Shown here piece by piece: positions 8,415 through 16,933 of a stretch of 42,124 bases of DNA. Numbering within the stretch: the stretch's first letter is position 1; each line of letters begins with the position of its first letter. The notes below the pieces were generated by a model. It was not told where the DNA came from and made no database searches. It saw only the letters and a program-made list of their open reading frames with translations. The DNA comes from Lachnospiraceae bacterium (GTDB lineage: Bacteria; Bacillota; Clostridia; Lachnospirales; Lachnospiraceae), in assembly GCA_021203465.1 (NCBI GenBank), contig JAJQBC010000078.1, positions 1-42,124 of the forward strand. The letters run 5' to 3'. Both the position numbers and the translations under genes were made by a program.

Positions 8415-9392
8415 TTACTTATGTGACCGAATGGCACTGATCGCAAGCGCGGCTACCAGAATCACACCCTGAATGACATACTGATAATAAGCGTTCATAC
8501 CAAGCAGATTCAGCAGATTGTTGATGATACCGATAATCAGTACCGCCGCCAGACAGCCAACCACGCTCAGCCTTCCGCCGGCCAGAAGAGCTCCGCCCAC
8601 AACAGCTACCGTGATAGAGCGCTGCGTATAAGTTTCTCCCACCAGCGGATTGCCGGAGGTCGTGTAGGCTGTGATGCAGATCGCCGCTATCGCCGCCATC
8701 AGGCCGGACGCCACAAAGGCACCGACCGTCGTCTTTGTCACCGAGATTCCTGAGCACTCCGCTGACTGTGCGTTCCCACCGACCGCCATAAGGTTTCTGC
8801 CAAAACGGGTACGGTTCAACAAAATCCAGATGACAACCGTAATCACAATGACATACAGGAGCGGGAACATATATCCCCAGCCCTTTATAATAAAACGGCT
8901 CACTACCGAAGGCATCGTCCCACTCGGATTTTCCATAACGAACAGCGCAACTCCTGCAAATATCGTCTGTGTGGCCAACGTTGCGATAATCGGCTGCATA
9001 TTTCCCTTCACCACCAGAATGCCGTTGATCAGGCCGATACCTGCGCCAATCGCAAGTGCCGCCGCGAACGCCAGCACCCAGGTCGCCGGATTCTCATTCA
9101 TCAGCGTGATAAGTACCACGTTGACGAGAGAGATCACAGAACCCACCGACAGATCGACGCCACCCAGGCCAATCACAAAGATCTGCGCAAAGGTAACCAT
9201 CAAAAGACCGATATTGGCAGTAAAAAGATTTCTGATATTCCGTACACTCGTAAAGGAGCCGGAAGCAAAGGTGGCAAACAGCACCATGACCAGCAAAAAT
9301 GCATAGACCATAATGACGTCTGTCTTCCTCCTGATAAACAACTGACGATTGTGCCTGCTGGAGAGCACCCCGCCTTTTCCACTTATTTTCAC
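8415..9392 (-). CDS. Ribose-type (CUT2) ABC transporter permease
   Basis: The 325-residue integral membrane subunit of the same importer carries FAQIFVIGLGGVDLSVGSV near residue 70 and VAVVGGALLAGGRLSVVG near 264. It has many hydrophobic helices and ends with a short charged tail. The start is a GTG two bases after the ATPase stop, with a GGAGAGGGG ribosome site inside the end of the ATPase gene, so the genes are coupled. Confidence 0.9.
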   Translation of the reverse strand: MKISGKGGVLSSRHNRQLFIRRKTDVIMVYAFLLVMVLFATFASGSFTSVRNIRNLFTANIGLLMVTFAQIFVIGLGGVDLSVGSVISLVNVVLITLMNENPATWVLAFAAALAIGAGIGLINGILVVKGNMQPIIATLATQTIFAGVALFVMENPSGTMPSVVSRFIIKGWGYMFPLLYVIVITVVIWILLNRTRFGRNLMAVGGNAQSAECSGISVTKTTVGAFVASGLMAAIAAICITAYTTSGNPLVGETYTQRSITVAVVGGALLAGGRLSVVGCLAAVLIIGIINNLLNLLGMNAYYQYVIQGVILVAALAISAIRSHK

Positions 9393-9394
9393 CG

Positions 9395-10909
9395 TTATGC
9401 CCCCTCTCCTGCCTGTTCGCCAAGTCCCATTGCGCCAAACATAATCCGCTCCTCTGTCAGCTCACTGCTCGACAGTTCACCGGTAATATGCCCTTCATAC
9501 ATTGTAATCACGCGGTCGCTGAGTCCAATCGTCTCCATCATGTCACTGGTATACAGCAGCACCGCAATACCCTCAGAGGCCAGCCTGCGGATCAGTCTGT
9601 AGATCTCCTGCTTTGCCTCCACATCGATGCCTCTGGTCGGCTCATTCAGCAAAATTACTTTGGGAAGATCATTCAGAACCTTGCCGATTGCCACCTTCTG
9701 CTGGTTGCCGCCGGACAGGTTGCCGACCTTCTGCAGCAGTGACGGCGTGCGGATGTTCATCTGTTCTACAGACGCATTTGCCTGCTTGGTCTCTTTCTTC
9801 CTGTCGATAAAACCCAGCCGGGAATCCCGGAACATACTGGTCATGCTCAGATTTTCACGCACGGACATGCCCAGACACAGACCCTGGATTTTTCGATCCT
9901 CCGGCACATAGCCGATGCCCTGCTTCAGAGCCTTGCGGCAATTCTGATAATGCAGCTCTTCACCGTTCAGCTGAATCCTGCCGGTCGTGTGGCGCTGTAT
10001 ACCCGCGATCGCTCGCATCATCTGTGTCTGCCCCTGACCATCCAGCGCACCGATCCCCAGAATCTCACCCTTCCTGAGTTCAAAACTTATATTGTGGAAG
10101 TGCTTTCCATCTCCAAGATCTTCTACACGGAAAAGAGCTTCGTCGGACTCTTTATCCAGCTTCGCCGGAAAGATATCCTGTAGCTCACGCCCGACCATCA
10201 TCCGGATGATATCCGCCTCCGTGACCGCCTTAAGATCCACGGTATCTACCAGTTTTCCGTCTTTTAATATCGTCGCATAGTCCCCGAATTCAAAAACTTC
10301 TTCCATGCGATGAGATATAAACAGGACAGTTTTACCTGCCGCTGTGATTGTCTTTACAATATTATGAAGCTTTTCTACTTCCTTTACCGTCAGCGCGGAG
10401 GTTGGTTCATCCAAAATCAAAATCTCCGGGTCTACGGCAAGCGCTTTCAGGATCTCGACCATCTGCTGCTGCGCGATCGCAAGATCGCCTGTACGCATGT
10501 ACGGATCCACCTCTATCCCATATGTTTGCGCAAGCTGCTGTGTTGCCTCCAGCATGCGCGCTTCCTTTAACAACCAGCCCTTTCCGACTCTGTGCTCCTC
10601 ATGAAGCCAGATGTTCTGCGCCACCGTCAGCTCCGGCAGAACAGACATCTCCTGATACACCATCGCGATGCCCTTTCTTCTGGCCTCGCTCGGATGGCGG
10701 AACTTTACAGGCGTCCCGTTTAAAATAATTTCACCTGAATCCGGCTGATACATGCCGGACAACATTTTCAGCACCGTACTTTTTCCGGCGCCGTTTTCGC
10801 CCTGAAGTACATGGACCGTACCGGGCTGACACTGGAAAGACAGGTGATCCACCGCGTGTACACCGACGAATGCCTTATCCAGATCTTTTACAATCAGGGA
10901 AGGTTTCAT
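9395..10909 (-). CDS. Ribose-type (CUT2) ABC transporter ATPase, two nucleotide-binding domains
   Basis: The 504-residue RbsA/MglA-like ATPase has two fused domains. Domain 1 has Walker A GENGAGKST near residue 37, a signature region AIAQQQMVEI near 143 and Walker B ILILDEPTSAL near 163. Domain 2 has the degenerate Walker A usual in this family (GALDGQGQ), signature LSGGNQQKV near 400 and Walker B LLNEPTRGID, with Asn in place of the Asp. The uneven pair of ATP sites is known for sugar importers of this class. The ribosome site GAGGAG precedes the ATG. It energises import through the two downstream permeases. Confidence 0.93.
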   Translation of the reverse strand: MKPSLIVKDLDKAFVGVHAVDHLSFQCQPGTVHVLQGENGAGKSTVLKMLSGMYQPDSGEIILNGTPVKFRHPSEARRKGIAMVYQEMSVLPELTVAQNIWLHEEHRVGKGWLLKEARMLEATQQLAQTYGIEVDPYMRTGDLAIAQQQMVEILKALAVDPEILILDEPTSALTVKEVEKLHNIVKTITAAGKTVLFISHRMEEVFEFGDYATILKDGKLVDTVDLKAVTEADIIRMMVGRELQDIFPAKLDKESDEALFRVEDLGDGKHFHNISFELRKGEILGIGALDGQGQTQMMRAIAGIQRHTTGRIQLNGEELHYQNCRKALKQGIGYVPEDRKIQGLCLGMSVRENLSMTSMFRDSRLGFIDRKKETKQANASVEQMNIRTPSLLQKVGNLSGGNQQKVAIGKVLNDLPKVILLNEPTRGIDVEAKQEIYRLIRRLASEGIAVLLYTSDMMETIGLSDRVITMYEGHITGELSSSELTEERIMFGAMGLGEQAGEGA

Positions 10910-10933
10910 AGTTCATCTCCTCATTCATGCAAC

Positions 10934-10988
10934 CGGCAGATCTGCTGCCGATATAATTTTGATGACCGGATATCACGGGGATATCCGG
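10934..10988 (-). other. Intercistronic hairpins between binding protein and ATPase genes
   Basis: The 123-base gap after the binding-protein gene contains two perfect stems, CCGGATATC/GATATCCGG (10966-10988) and CGGCAG/CTGCCG (10934-10950). Neither is followed by a proper T-run on the minus strand. They are probably mRNA-stabilising or partial-attenuation structures that allow more binding protein than membrane subunits, as in many ABC sugar operons. Confidence 0.5.
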
Positions 10989-11032
10989 CCACCGTTTCAA
11001 TCTCTTATCAGGTTATACTACCAATCTTCCGC

Positions 11033-12208
11033 TTACTCCGTCGCCGGGAAGAGTTCCTCGAGGACATCGTGCGGCAGATAGGTGCCGGGCCAGAAGTCAT
11101 CATTCAGCGTGCTGTCGTAGAGCTCCTCTGCATCCTCCAGAGAAATCGAATCAAAGGAGAGCTGCAGCTCGGTTCCCTCGACTGTCGGCTCAACATCATA
11201 ATTCTCAGAAATCAGCGATGCACAGTCGTCAATCGTACCGCCGTCCAGCAGGGCAATCGCGCACTCCAGAGCAATACGGCTCGAGAATGCCGGATTGTAG
11301 AAGGCCATCGACTCGAATCCATCTTCGCTGTTCTCAAGCCACACTCTCATAAATCCATTTCCGCCCTCACCGGTCATCGGGACAAGCTCACGGCCAGCCT
11401 CGTTGAACGCATCGATCGCGGCCTGCGTCATAGCGCCGCCCTGAGAGAGAACGCCGTCAATCTGTGAATAGGTCGCAAGCAGAGTCTCTAGTGCGGTCTT
11501 CGCCGTCGCATAGTCCCAGTCACAGGCTTCCTCAGCAATAATATTTACATTCGGGCAGAGCTCCTGAAGAGCATCCACGCCACCCTGATAACGGTTCGCA
11601 TCCGTGGAGGTTCCAGCCTGTCCGCGAAGTACAATTACGTTGCCTTCCTCGGTTCCGTTCGCAATCAGCTGCTCGCCAAGCCATGTGCCGCTGACATAGC
11701 CGTGGTTATAATCCGATACGACGATCTTTGCAGACACATCAGCAGATGTGAGGTTGTCACAGTTTACAACAATAATTCCCTCATCCATGGCCTCCTGCAG
11801 GACATCATTCAGTCCGTCAGAGGTGATGGCCGTCACAACGATCGCGTCCACGCCAAGGGTAATCAGGTCATTAATGTCAGAGATCTGTTTTGCCTGATCC
11901 CCGTTTGCCTCATACACATAGTAGTCAGAGATCACACCCTCGTCCTTCAGCGTATCCGCCATGTAGGTGAACTCTGTCTCAAACTGCAGCTTCCAGGAAA
12001 TCTCATTGTTGTAGTTCGAAAATCCGATTACATAACCCCCGCCGGAAGTCGTCTCCGCAGTTTCCTCCGCCGCTTCCTCTGCTGTGTCGGCCTCCTCTTC
12101 CACCGCGGTCTCTTCCTCCGTCTCCGTCGACGAAGAAGACGATGAACCGCAGGCCACAAGACTGCAGGTCATGGCAGCTACCAACAATAAAGCAATCCAT
12201 TTTTTCAT
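11033..12208 (-). CDS. Ribose-type ABC transporter substrate-binding lipoprotein
   Basis: The 391-residue periplasmic-binding-protein-like lipoprotein (Peripla_BP_4 type) starts with a lipoprotein signal peptide ending in LVAC followed by a serine run. A very acidic Glu/Ala/Thr linker (about residues 25-50) connects it to a two-lobed sugar-binding domain beginning YVIGFSNYNNE. Of two possible starts, GTG at 12214 and ATG at 12208, AGGAGG is correctly spaced only for the ATG. It captures the substrate outside the cell and hands it to the two permeases. The ligand is unknown; context favours a sugar acid or related polyol. Confidence 0.9.
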   Translation of the reverse strand: MKKWIALLLVAAMTCSLVACGSSSSSSTETEEETAVEEEADTAEEAAEETAETTSGGGYVIGFSNYNNEISWKLQFETEFTYMADTLKDEGVISDYYVYEANGDQAKQISDINDLITLGVDAIVVTAITSDGLNDVLQEAMDEGIIVVNCDNLTSADVSAKIVVSDYNHGYVSGTWLGEQLIANGTEEGNVIVLRGQAGTSTDANRYQGGVDALQELCPNVNIIAEEACDWDYATAKTALETLLATYSQIDGVLSQGGAMTQAAIDAFNEAGRELVPMTGEGGNGFMRVWLENSEDGFESMAFYNPAFSSRIALECAIALLDGGTIDDCASLISENYDVEPTVEGTELQLSFDSISLEDAEELYDSTLNDDFWPGTYLPHDVLEELFPATE

Positions 12209-12292
12209 TTTCACTTTCCTCCTTTTTGGCTTTCTATTGTTGATTTATCTCCAATTTCCCAAAGGAAATTTTCGATCATTTCCATATCGGCT

Positions 12293-13183
12293 TTACAAAA
12301 TCCCCAGTTCACGGAGCCCCTGCGCAATATTCTCTTTCTCCTGCGCTGTGGCCGGAATAAACGGAGCTCTCGGATATGTGGTCATGATGCCGCGGATCTC
12401 CGCGATCGCGTAAATCGCCAACTGGGTCGAACGCGCCATATACATGACGTCGCGAAGCTTATTGATCCGGAACTGCGACTGCAGCGCGGCTTCCTTCTCG
12501 CCTTCCATGGACTGGCGGTACATCTCCGTGCAGAGCTCCGGATAGACATTTCCGATGCCGGGAATGTAGGCCTCGCAGCCCAGCGCATGGGAGGCTACCC
12601 AGATCGCCTCTGTGCCGGATGCAATATCAAAGTTCTCATCCGCCAGCTCCCTCTGGTAGGTCGCGTACTTCATCACATCGAAGGTGGCATCCTTGATGCC
12701 GGACAGGCCGGCTTCCTTCAGCGCCTTGAACACTTTCAGGCTGGTCTCATAACCCTGAAATCCGGGATTGTGATAGGCATAGAAGGGGAAGTCCTTTGTC
12801 TCCTTCAGAATCGACTCGTAGTAACGGATCAGATCCGCATCCTGATATTTATAATAGTAGGGACCCACCGCGGCCGCCGCGTCACAACCAATGTCCCTTG
12901 CATGCAGGCTCAGCTCAATCGTGTCACGGGCATTGGTCGTTCCGGTATGTACCACAATCGTCGTCTCCGGGCTTGCATATTTCTTCACAATCTCAGCCAC
13001 GCGTTTGCGCTCCTCCAGACTCATCAATGCTCCGCAGCCATAAGAACCGCAGATGAAGAGTCCGTTCACCTTTCCGGACAGGTACTCCACCAGTTTCTGT
13101 AAATTTTTCTCATCAAGTTCTCCGTTTTCTTTAAACGGAGTAATCATCGGCGGGATAACGCCTTTCAATCTGAACATACTCAT
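12293..13183 (-). CDS. Dihydrodipicolinate synthase/N-acetylneuraminate lyase family aldolase
   Basis: The 296-residue TIM-barrel class I aldolase of the DapA/NanA/KDG-aldolase family forms a Schiff base with a 2-keto acid and splits or makes a C-C bond. The Schiff-base lysine is in GLSGIKDAT near residue 165 and the partner tyrosine in FYAYHNPG near 137. The usual substrate-carboxylate motif GTTGE is changed to GSYGCGALMS near 47. It is the first gene of the ABC operon, so catabolic use on a 2-keto-3-deoxy acid is more likely than lysine synthesis. An ATG at 13177 is an alternative start. Confidence 0.85.
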   Translation of the reverse strand: MSMFRLKGVIPPMITPFKENGELDEKNLQKLVEYLSGKVNGLFICGSYGCGALMSLEERKRVAEIVKKYASPETTIVVHTGTTNARDTIELSLHARDIGCDAAAAVGPYYYKYQDADLIRYYESILKETKDFPFYAYHNPGFQGYETSLKVFKALKEAGLSGIKDATFDVMKYATYQRELADENFDIASGTEAIWVASHALGCEAYIPGIGNVYPELCTEMYRQSMEGEKEAALQSQFRINKLRDVMYMARSTQLAIYAIAEIRGIMTTYPRAPFIPATAQEKENIAQGLRELGIL

Positions 13184-13213
13184 ATATCTCCCTGTTTCTG
13201 TTTTGATAAACCG

Positions 13214-13242
13214 ATTTTATGTTCTCTTTTTTTGAGTGTCAA
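13214..13242 (-). promoter_or_regulatory. Promoter of the aldolase-ABC transporter operon
   Basis: On the minus strand TTGACA (13237-13242) and TAAAAT (13214-13219) are 17 bases apart, close to the housekeeping consensus and about 30 bases before the aldolase start. Between this and the divergent amidohydrolase gene lies a short repeat (TCAAA three times, 13280-13294), a possible operator. Confidence 0.7.
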
Positions 13243-13366
13243 CACGATAGAAAAAGGACAAAATTTAATCTAAACATTTTCAAATCAAATCAAATCTTAT
13301 ATTCCAACCCGCGAAAAAAAATTATGTTATACTTATTCCAACTTCAGAACAACAGGAGGTGACTCT

Positions 13367-14272
13367 GTGAAAATCATCGATATTCACGCCCATATTTACC
13401 CAAAAGTTGCCGGAATCACGAATGGTCTTCCTATGACCTCCGAGCCGCTTGGGCGAGTAAAGGTCGGCAATGAGCTGAGACAGTTTCTTCCACCGTCCTT
13501 TGAGCATACGCATTCCACGGCTGAAATGCTTATCGCCTACATGGACTGGTGCGGCATCGACAAGGCTCTGCTCATGCCCAATCCATATTATGGCTATCAC
13601 AATGAATATTTTATAGAGAGCGCCGAAAAATATCCGAATCGGCTTCGTGCCGTCGCGCTGGTTGACCCGCTGAAGGGCGAGGCCGCTGCGAAAGAGCTTG
13701 CCTGGCTGTACGACAATACCTGCCTGTTCGGCTTCAAGGTAGAGACAGACAGCACTTTCCAGTGCTCGCCGCACAGCCATATGATGTCCCCGGAGCTCGC
13801 GCCGGTGTGGGACTGCTGCGCGCAGTATCATCAGCCGGTTTTCCTCCATCTGTTCACCGCCCAGGATATTGCAGATCTGATACAGATGGTGCAGCTCTAC
13901 CCGGACATTACCTTTATAATCTGTCATATGGGCGTGGACGCCTGCTTTGCCCCCGGCGCCGAGGCTGACGCTTATAGCACAATATTGGGTCTGGTGAAGG
14001 AGCATTCCAATGTCTATATCGACACCTCCACGGTGCCTGTTTACTTTCAGGAGGAATACCCATTCCCCTCCTCGGTTCGCATCATTGAACAGTGTTATCG
14101 GAAAATCGGGCCGGAAAAGATGATGTGGGCCTCCGACTATCCCGGCATGTTGAACCACGCTACCATGAAACAGCTCATCGGTTTGACCGCCGAACAGTGT
14201 GCAATCCCGGAAAACGACATGCGTCTCATTATGGGAGAAAACGCGGATCGCCTGTTTTTCGGAAACGAATGA
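13367..14272 (+). CDS. Amidohydrolase family (TIM-barrel) metal-dependent hydrolase
   Basis: The 301-residue amidohydrolase-2 type protein belongs to a group that includes sugar-lactone hydrolases and carboxylic-acid decarboxylases/hydratases. Metal-ligand motifs are visible: IDIHAHIY at residues 3-10, FLHLF near 160, ICHMG near 184 and WASDYPG near 258. It starts with GTG after a strong AGGAGGTG site. A TATACT-like -10 lies at 13328-13333 with no clear -35. It is divergent from the aldolase-ABC operon, so the two may share a control region. A lactonase step for a sugar acid is an attractive but unproven role. Confidence 0.83.
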   Translation: MKIIDIHAHIYPKVAGITNGLPMTSEPLGRVKVGNELRQFLPPSFEHTHSTAEMLIAYMDWCGIDKALLMPNPYYGYHNEYFIESAEKYPNRLRAVALVDPLKGEAAAKELAWLYDNTCLFGFKVETDSTFQCSPHSHMMSPELAPVWDCCAQYHQPVFLHLFTAQDIADLIQMVQLYPDITFIICHMGVDACFAPGAEADAYSTILGLVKEHSNVYIDTSTVPVYFQEEYPFPSSVRIIEQCYRKIGPEKMMWASDYPGMLNHATMKQLIGLTAEQCAIPENDMRLIMGENADRLFFGNE

Positions 14273-14299
14273 TTTTTAAGAAAGGAGTTCTAAAAATAT

Positions 14300-15832
14300 A
14301 TGAAAACGATACGTAACCCAGAATTTACCCGCGTCGCTCTGGCCTGTCAGGCCGAAGAACCGAACGACCAGGAACTCTATGACATGATCGACAATGTCAT
14401 CTTTCAGCTCTACGGCGCAGACGGCCTTCGTGGGCTGATCAAGGAAGGCGACCATGTTGTCATCAAGACGAACGTCGTCTGCTGCTGGCAGGGAAAGCGA
14501 GGCGAAAAAGGCCGCGCCGTCATCACTGACCCGCGCATCGTCCGTTACCTCGCCGAAAAGATCCGTGAAATCATCGGCTGGGACAACGGCGCGTCGCTGA
14601 AGGTCATCGACGCTGTCTTTTCTCCCGATCCCAATCCATCCGATTTCAACAACAGCGTCAGCTTCCATTGGGCGCGCCTGAACCGCGTTCCCGATAACCA
14701 TGTCTGGCCGGAGGATGTCACCTATGACTACAACGGCGACGGTATTCTGGACGGCATGAGCGGAGCCAAACTGGTCAATGTGGATGCACTGGGCGAGGAT
14801 GAGCGTGACCTGCATATGGTAAAACTGGCAAATGGTCGTACCATCCCGGTCGCTTTCCCGCGTTTCCTTCGCAGAAAAGAGGAAGCCACGGACGGCGGAG
14901 ACTATACCGATGTCTTCATCGGCACACCGATCTTCAAAAACCACGGCTTTATCGGCTGTACCGGCTCGATCAAGCTGCATTACGGGCTGCGCGCGATGGA
15001 CAGCATTATGGGCGATACCGGACGCCGCGGTCACAGCGGTATGTATTCCTTCACGCAGAACGGCACGATCTCCCCGCGAGGGCAGCAGCAGCTGAATGAT
15101 TATCTGGTCGCGCAGCACCTTGTCCGCAGCTACGATCTGGTCATTATGGACTGCCTGACGGCAAACCGTCAGGGTCCCTGCGGCCCCACCGGCGCAGTCA
15201 GCATGACTCCCGACCCGGATGAGGCGGTCGACTATATCATCACAAACGCGATCATGGCATCTACGGATCCGGTCGCGATTGATACTGTCGAGAGCACGCT
15301 GGGCGGATACCGCTATGAGTCAATCAATGTCCTGCGCACCGCAGCGGAAAACGGTGTCGGCGTTCAGGATCCCGCCAAGATCGAGGTCGACGGTCTGGAA
15401 CGTCTTTCGATCCACCGAAACCGTCTGATCAAAGCCTACGGCCCGGAAGGGCGTTATCCGCTTTCGGCTCTCGGCAATCCGGATATCGTCACGGACCCCT
15501 CCGCACAGTATACGGTGTCGATGGATTATCATACGATCGAACCGGACGAAAACGGCATGCATCATGTGAAATACACCATTCATCCCAAGAATCCTGATAG
15601 CAAGCCGGACATTCGCCGGGTGGATCTGACCGTCTTCGGAGCGGCCGTGCAGTCCATCGTCGGAGACGATCTCATGCAAGGTGAGTTCACTTTCCGTCAC
15701 AGCGACTATGATTGCTTCAACGGCGGCTATGTGGTCGGCGTCGTCAGTGCATGGGACGGCATGTTCAACTGTGTCAATTCCGGCACGGAATTCTTTATCC
15801 CGCCCGATGGGTGCAGAGACTGGAAGGAGTAA
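14300..15832 (+). CDS. DUF362 domain protein of unknown function
   Basis: This 510-residue protein has a DUF362 core: VVIKTNVVC near residue 54, IFKNHGFIGCTGSIKLHYG near 214, an NRQGPCGPTG segment near 291 and STDPVAIDTVES near 325. About 130 residues with a mixed beta-strand-like pattern follow the core (from about 380). Unlike many DUF362 proteins, it has no CxxCxxC ferredoxin clusters. The molecular function of this family is largely unknown. It sits 27 bases after the amidohydrolase gene and is followed at once by an SDR gene, so it is probably a pathway enzyme. Confidence 0.75.
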   Translation: MKTIRNPEFTRVALACQAEEPNDQELYDMIDNVIFQLYGADGLRGLIKEGDHVVIKTNVVCCWQGKRGEKGRAVITDPRIVRYLAEKIREIIGWDNGASLKVIDAVFSPDPNPSDFNNSVSFHWARLNRVPDNHVWPEDVTYDYNGDGILDGMSGAKLVNVDALGEDERDLHMVKLANGRTIPVAFPRFLRRKEEATDGGDYTDVFIGTPIFKNHGFIGCTGSIKLHYGLRAMDSIMGDTGRRGHSGMYSFTQNGTISPRGQQQLNDYLVAQHLVRSYDLVIMDCLTANRQGPCGPTGAVSMTPDPDEAVDYIITNAIMASTDPVAIDTVESTLGGYRYESINVLRTAAENGVGVQDPAKIEVDGLERLSIHRNRLIKAYGPEGRYPLSALGNPDIVTDPSAQYTVSMDYHTIEPDENGMHHVKYTIHPKNPDSKPDIRRVDLTVFGAAVQSIVGDDLMQGEFTFRHSDYDCFNGGYVVGVVSAWDGMFNCVNSGTEFFIPPDGCRDWKE

Positions 15833-15836
15833 AGAG

Positions 15837-16631
15837 ATGACAAAGTTCAGAGATGTAGAGGGAAAGGTCGCCGTGATTACCGGCGCCGCGCAGGGCATCG
15901 GCTACGGCTGTGCGGAAGCGCTGGCGGCAGAGGGCGTTCATGTCGTCCTCGCAGATGTCTCTCCTGAGGTTCACAATTCCTGGAAAAAGATCAGCGAGGC
16001 AAACCCGGAAAACCAGGGCTTTTCCATGGAAACAGATATTTCAAAGGAAGACCAGGTTAAGCGTCTGGTAGACGCTGTCGTGGAGAAATTCGGCAGAATT
16101 GATATCATGTATAACAACGCCGGCATCAACGGCGGCGAATGGGCAATCAGCGATGTCACGGAGGACGTGATCGATAAGGTGTTCGGCGTCAACCTCAAGG
16201 GCACAATGTTTTGCTGCAAGTACGCGGCCATCCAGATGAAAAAGCAGCGCTTCGGCACGATCGTCAATACCGGCTCCTTCTACGGAAAGGTCGGCCACGC
16301 CAATTCGGGACTGTACGGCTCCTCAAAGGCCGCGATACACACGCTCACGCAGGCGCTGGCCCTCGAGATAGCTCCCTATGGAGTCACCGTCAACGCGGTC
16401 TGCCCCGCACTTGCGGCGACAGAGATGCACTGGGCCTATCTGCGCAAAGAGGCAGCAGAGACCGGCGTTCCTTTTGAGCAGCTGACCAAAGACGAGCTTC
16501 TGACGATCCCTCTGGGGCGTCTTGGCACCGGCGCCGACTCCGCCGGCGCAATCCTGTGGCTGGCCTCCGAAAGCGGAGCCTACGTCACCGGACAACTGAT
16601 TAATGTGAATGGCGGTCTGGATTTTACCTGA
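15837..16631 (+). CDS. Short-chain dehydrogenase/reductase (SDR)
   Basis: This is a 264-residue classical SDR with TGAAQGIGYG near residue 15, NNAGINGG near 91 and the catalytic YGSSK near 159, ending in the family-typical VTGQLINVNGG. Its start ATG is four bases after the DUF362 stop and its ribosome site AAGGAG lies inside that gene's end, so the two are coupled. It is a second alcohol/ketone oxidoreductase of the island, distinct from the one at 2539. Confidence 0.88.
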   Translation: MTKFRDVEGKVAVITGAAQGIGYGCAEALAAEGVHVVLADVSPEVHNSWKKISEANPENQGFSMETDISKEDQVKRLVDAVVEKFGRIDIMYNNAGINGGEWAISDVTEDVIDKVFGVNLKGTMFCCKYAAIQMKKQRFGTIVNTGSFYGKVGHANSGLYGSSKAAIHTLTQALALEIAPYGVTVNAVCPALAATEMHWAYLRKEAAETGVPFEQLTKDELLTIPLGRLGTGADSAGAILWLASESGAYVTGQLINVNGGLDFT

Positions 16632-16656
16632 TAAATTTCATCCTGCTCTCGCAAAG

Positions 16657-16703
16657 ACAGCCGCAAGTCTCGCTCCAAAGAGCGGCTTGCGGCTGTTTTC
16701 TCA
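16657..16703 (+). terminator. Rho-independent terminator after SDR gene
   Basis: The 11-base perfect stem ACAGCCGCAAG/CTTGCGGCTGT (16657-16667, 16686-16696) is followed by TTTCTC and then TTTT, 26 bases after the SDR stop. Confidence 0.85.
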
Positions 16704-16762
16704 ATTTTACACAAAAAAAGAACACCGCCCCCGGACGACAAATCCAAAAACAGTGCTCTGCA

Positions 16763-16835
16763 TGCATCTCCAGGGGTTCGAACCCTGGACACCCTGATTA
16801 AGAGTCAGGTGCTCTGCCAGCTGAGCTAGAGATGC
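16763..16835 (-). tRNA. tRNA-Lys (anticodon CTT)
   Basis: The minus strand folds as a complete 73-base tRNA: a seven-pair acceptor stem GCATCTC/GAGATGC with discriminator A, a D arm, an anticodon stem CCTGA/TCAGG with loop CTCTTAA (anticodon CTT, codon AAG), and a T arm CAGGG-TTCGAAC-CCCTG. The 3' CCA is not encoded. The gene stands alone. Confidence 0.95.
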
Positions 16836-16865
16836 ATTTCCTCGTTCATTTCACGAACAAAAAGT

Positions 16866-16894
16866 ATTATACTCAACTGTGCTCTAAATTGCAA
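16866..16894 (-). promoter_or_regulatory. Promoter of tRNA-Lys
   Basis: TTGCAA (16889-16894) and TATAAT (16866-16871) on the minus strand are 17 bases apart, about 30 bases before the mature tRNA end. Confidence 0.75.
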
Positions 16895-16933
16895 GCCCTT
16901 TTTTATAATTTTTTTATTTTTTCCCGATCTTTT

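Noticed and set aside
12293-13183. Lysine-biosynthesis dihydrodipicolinate synthase (dapA)
   Set aside because: It heads a sugar-type ABC operon and has an altered GTTGE motif, so a catabolic aldolase is more likely.
13037-13366. Mobile-element boundary at the divergent promoter
   Set aside because: No terminal inverted repeats, target duplication or transposase remnant could be found; the AT-richness is that of an ordinary promoter region.
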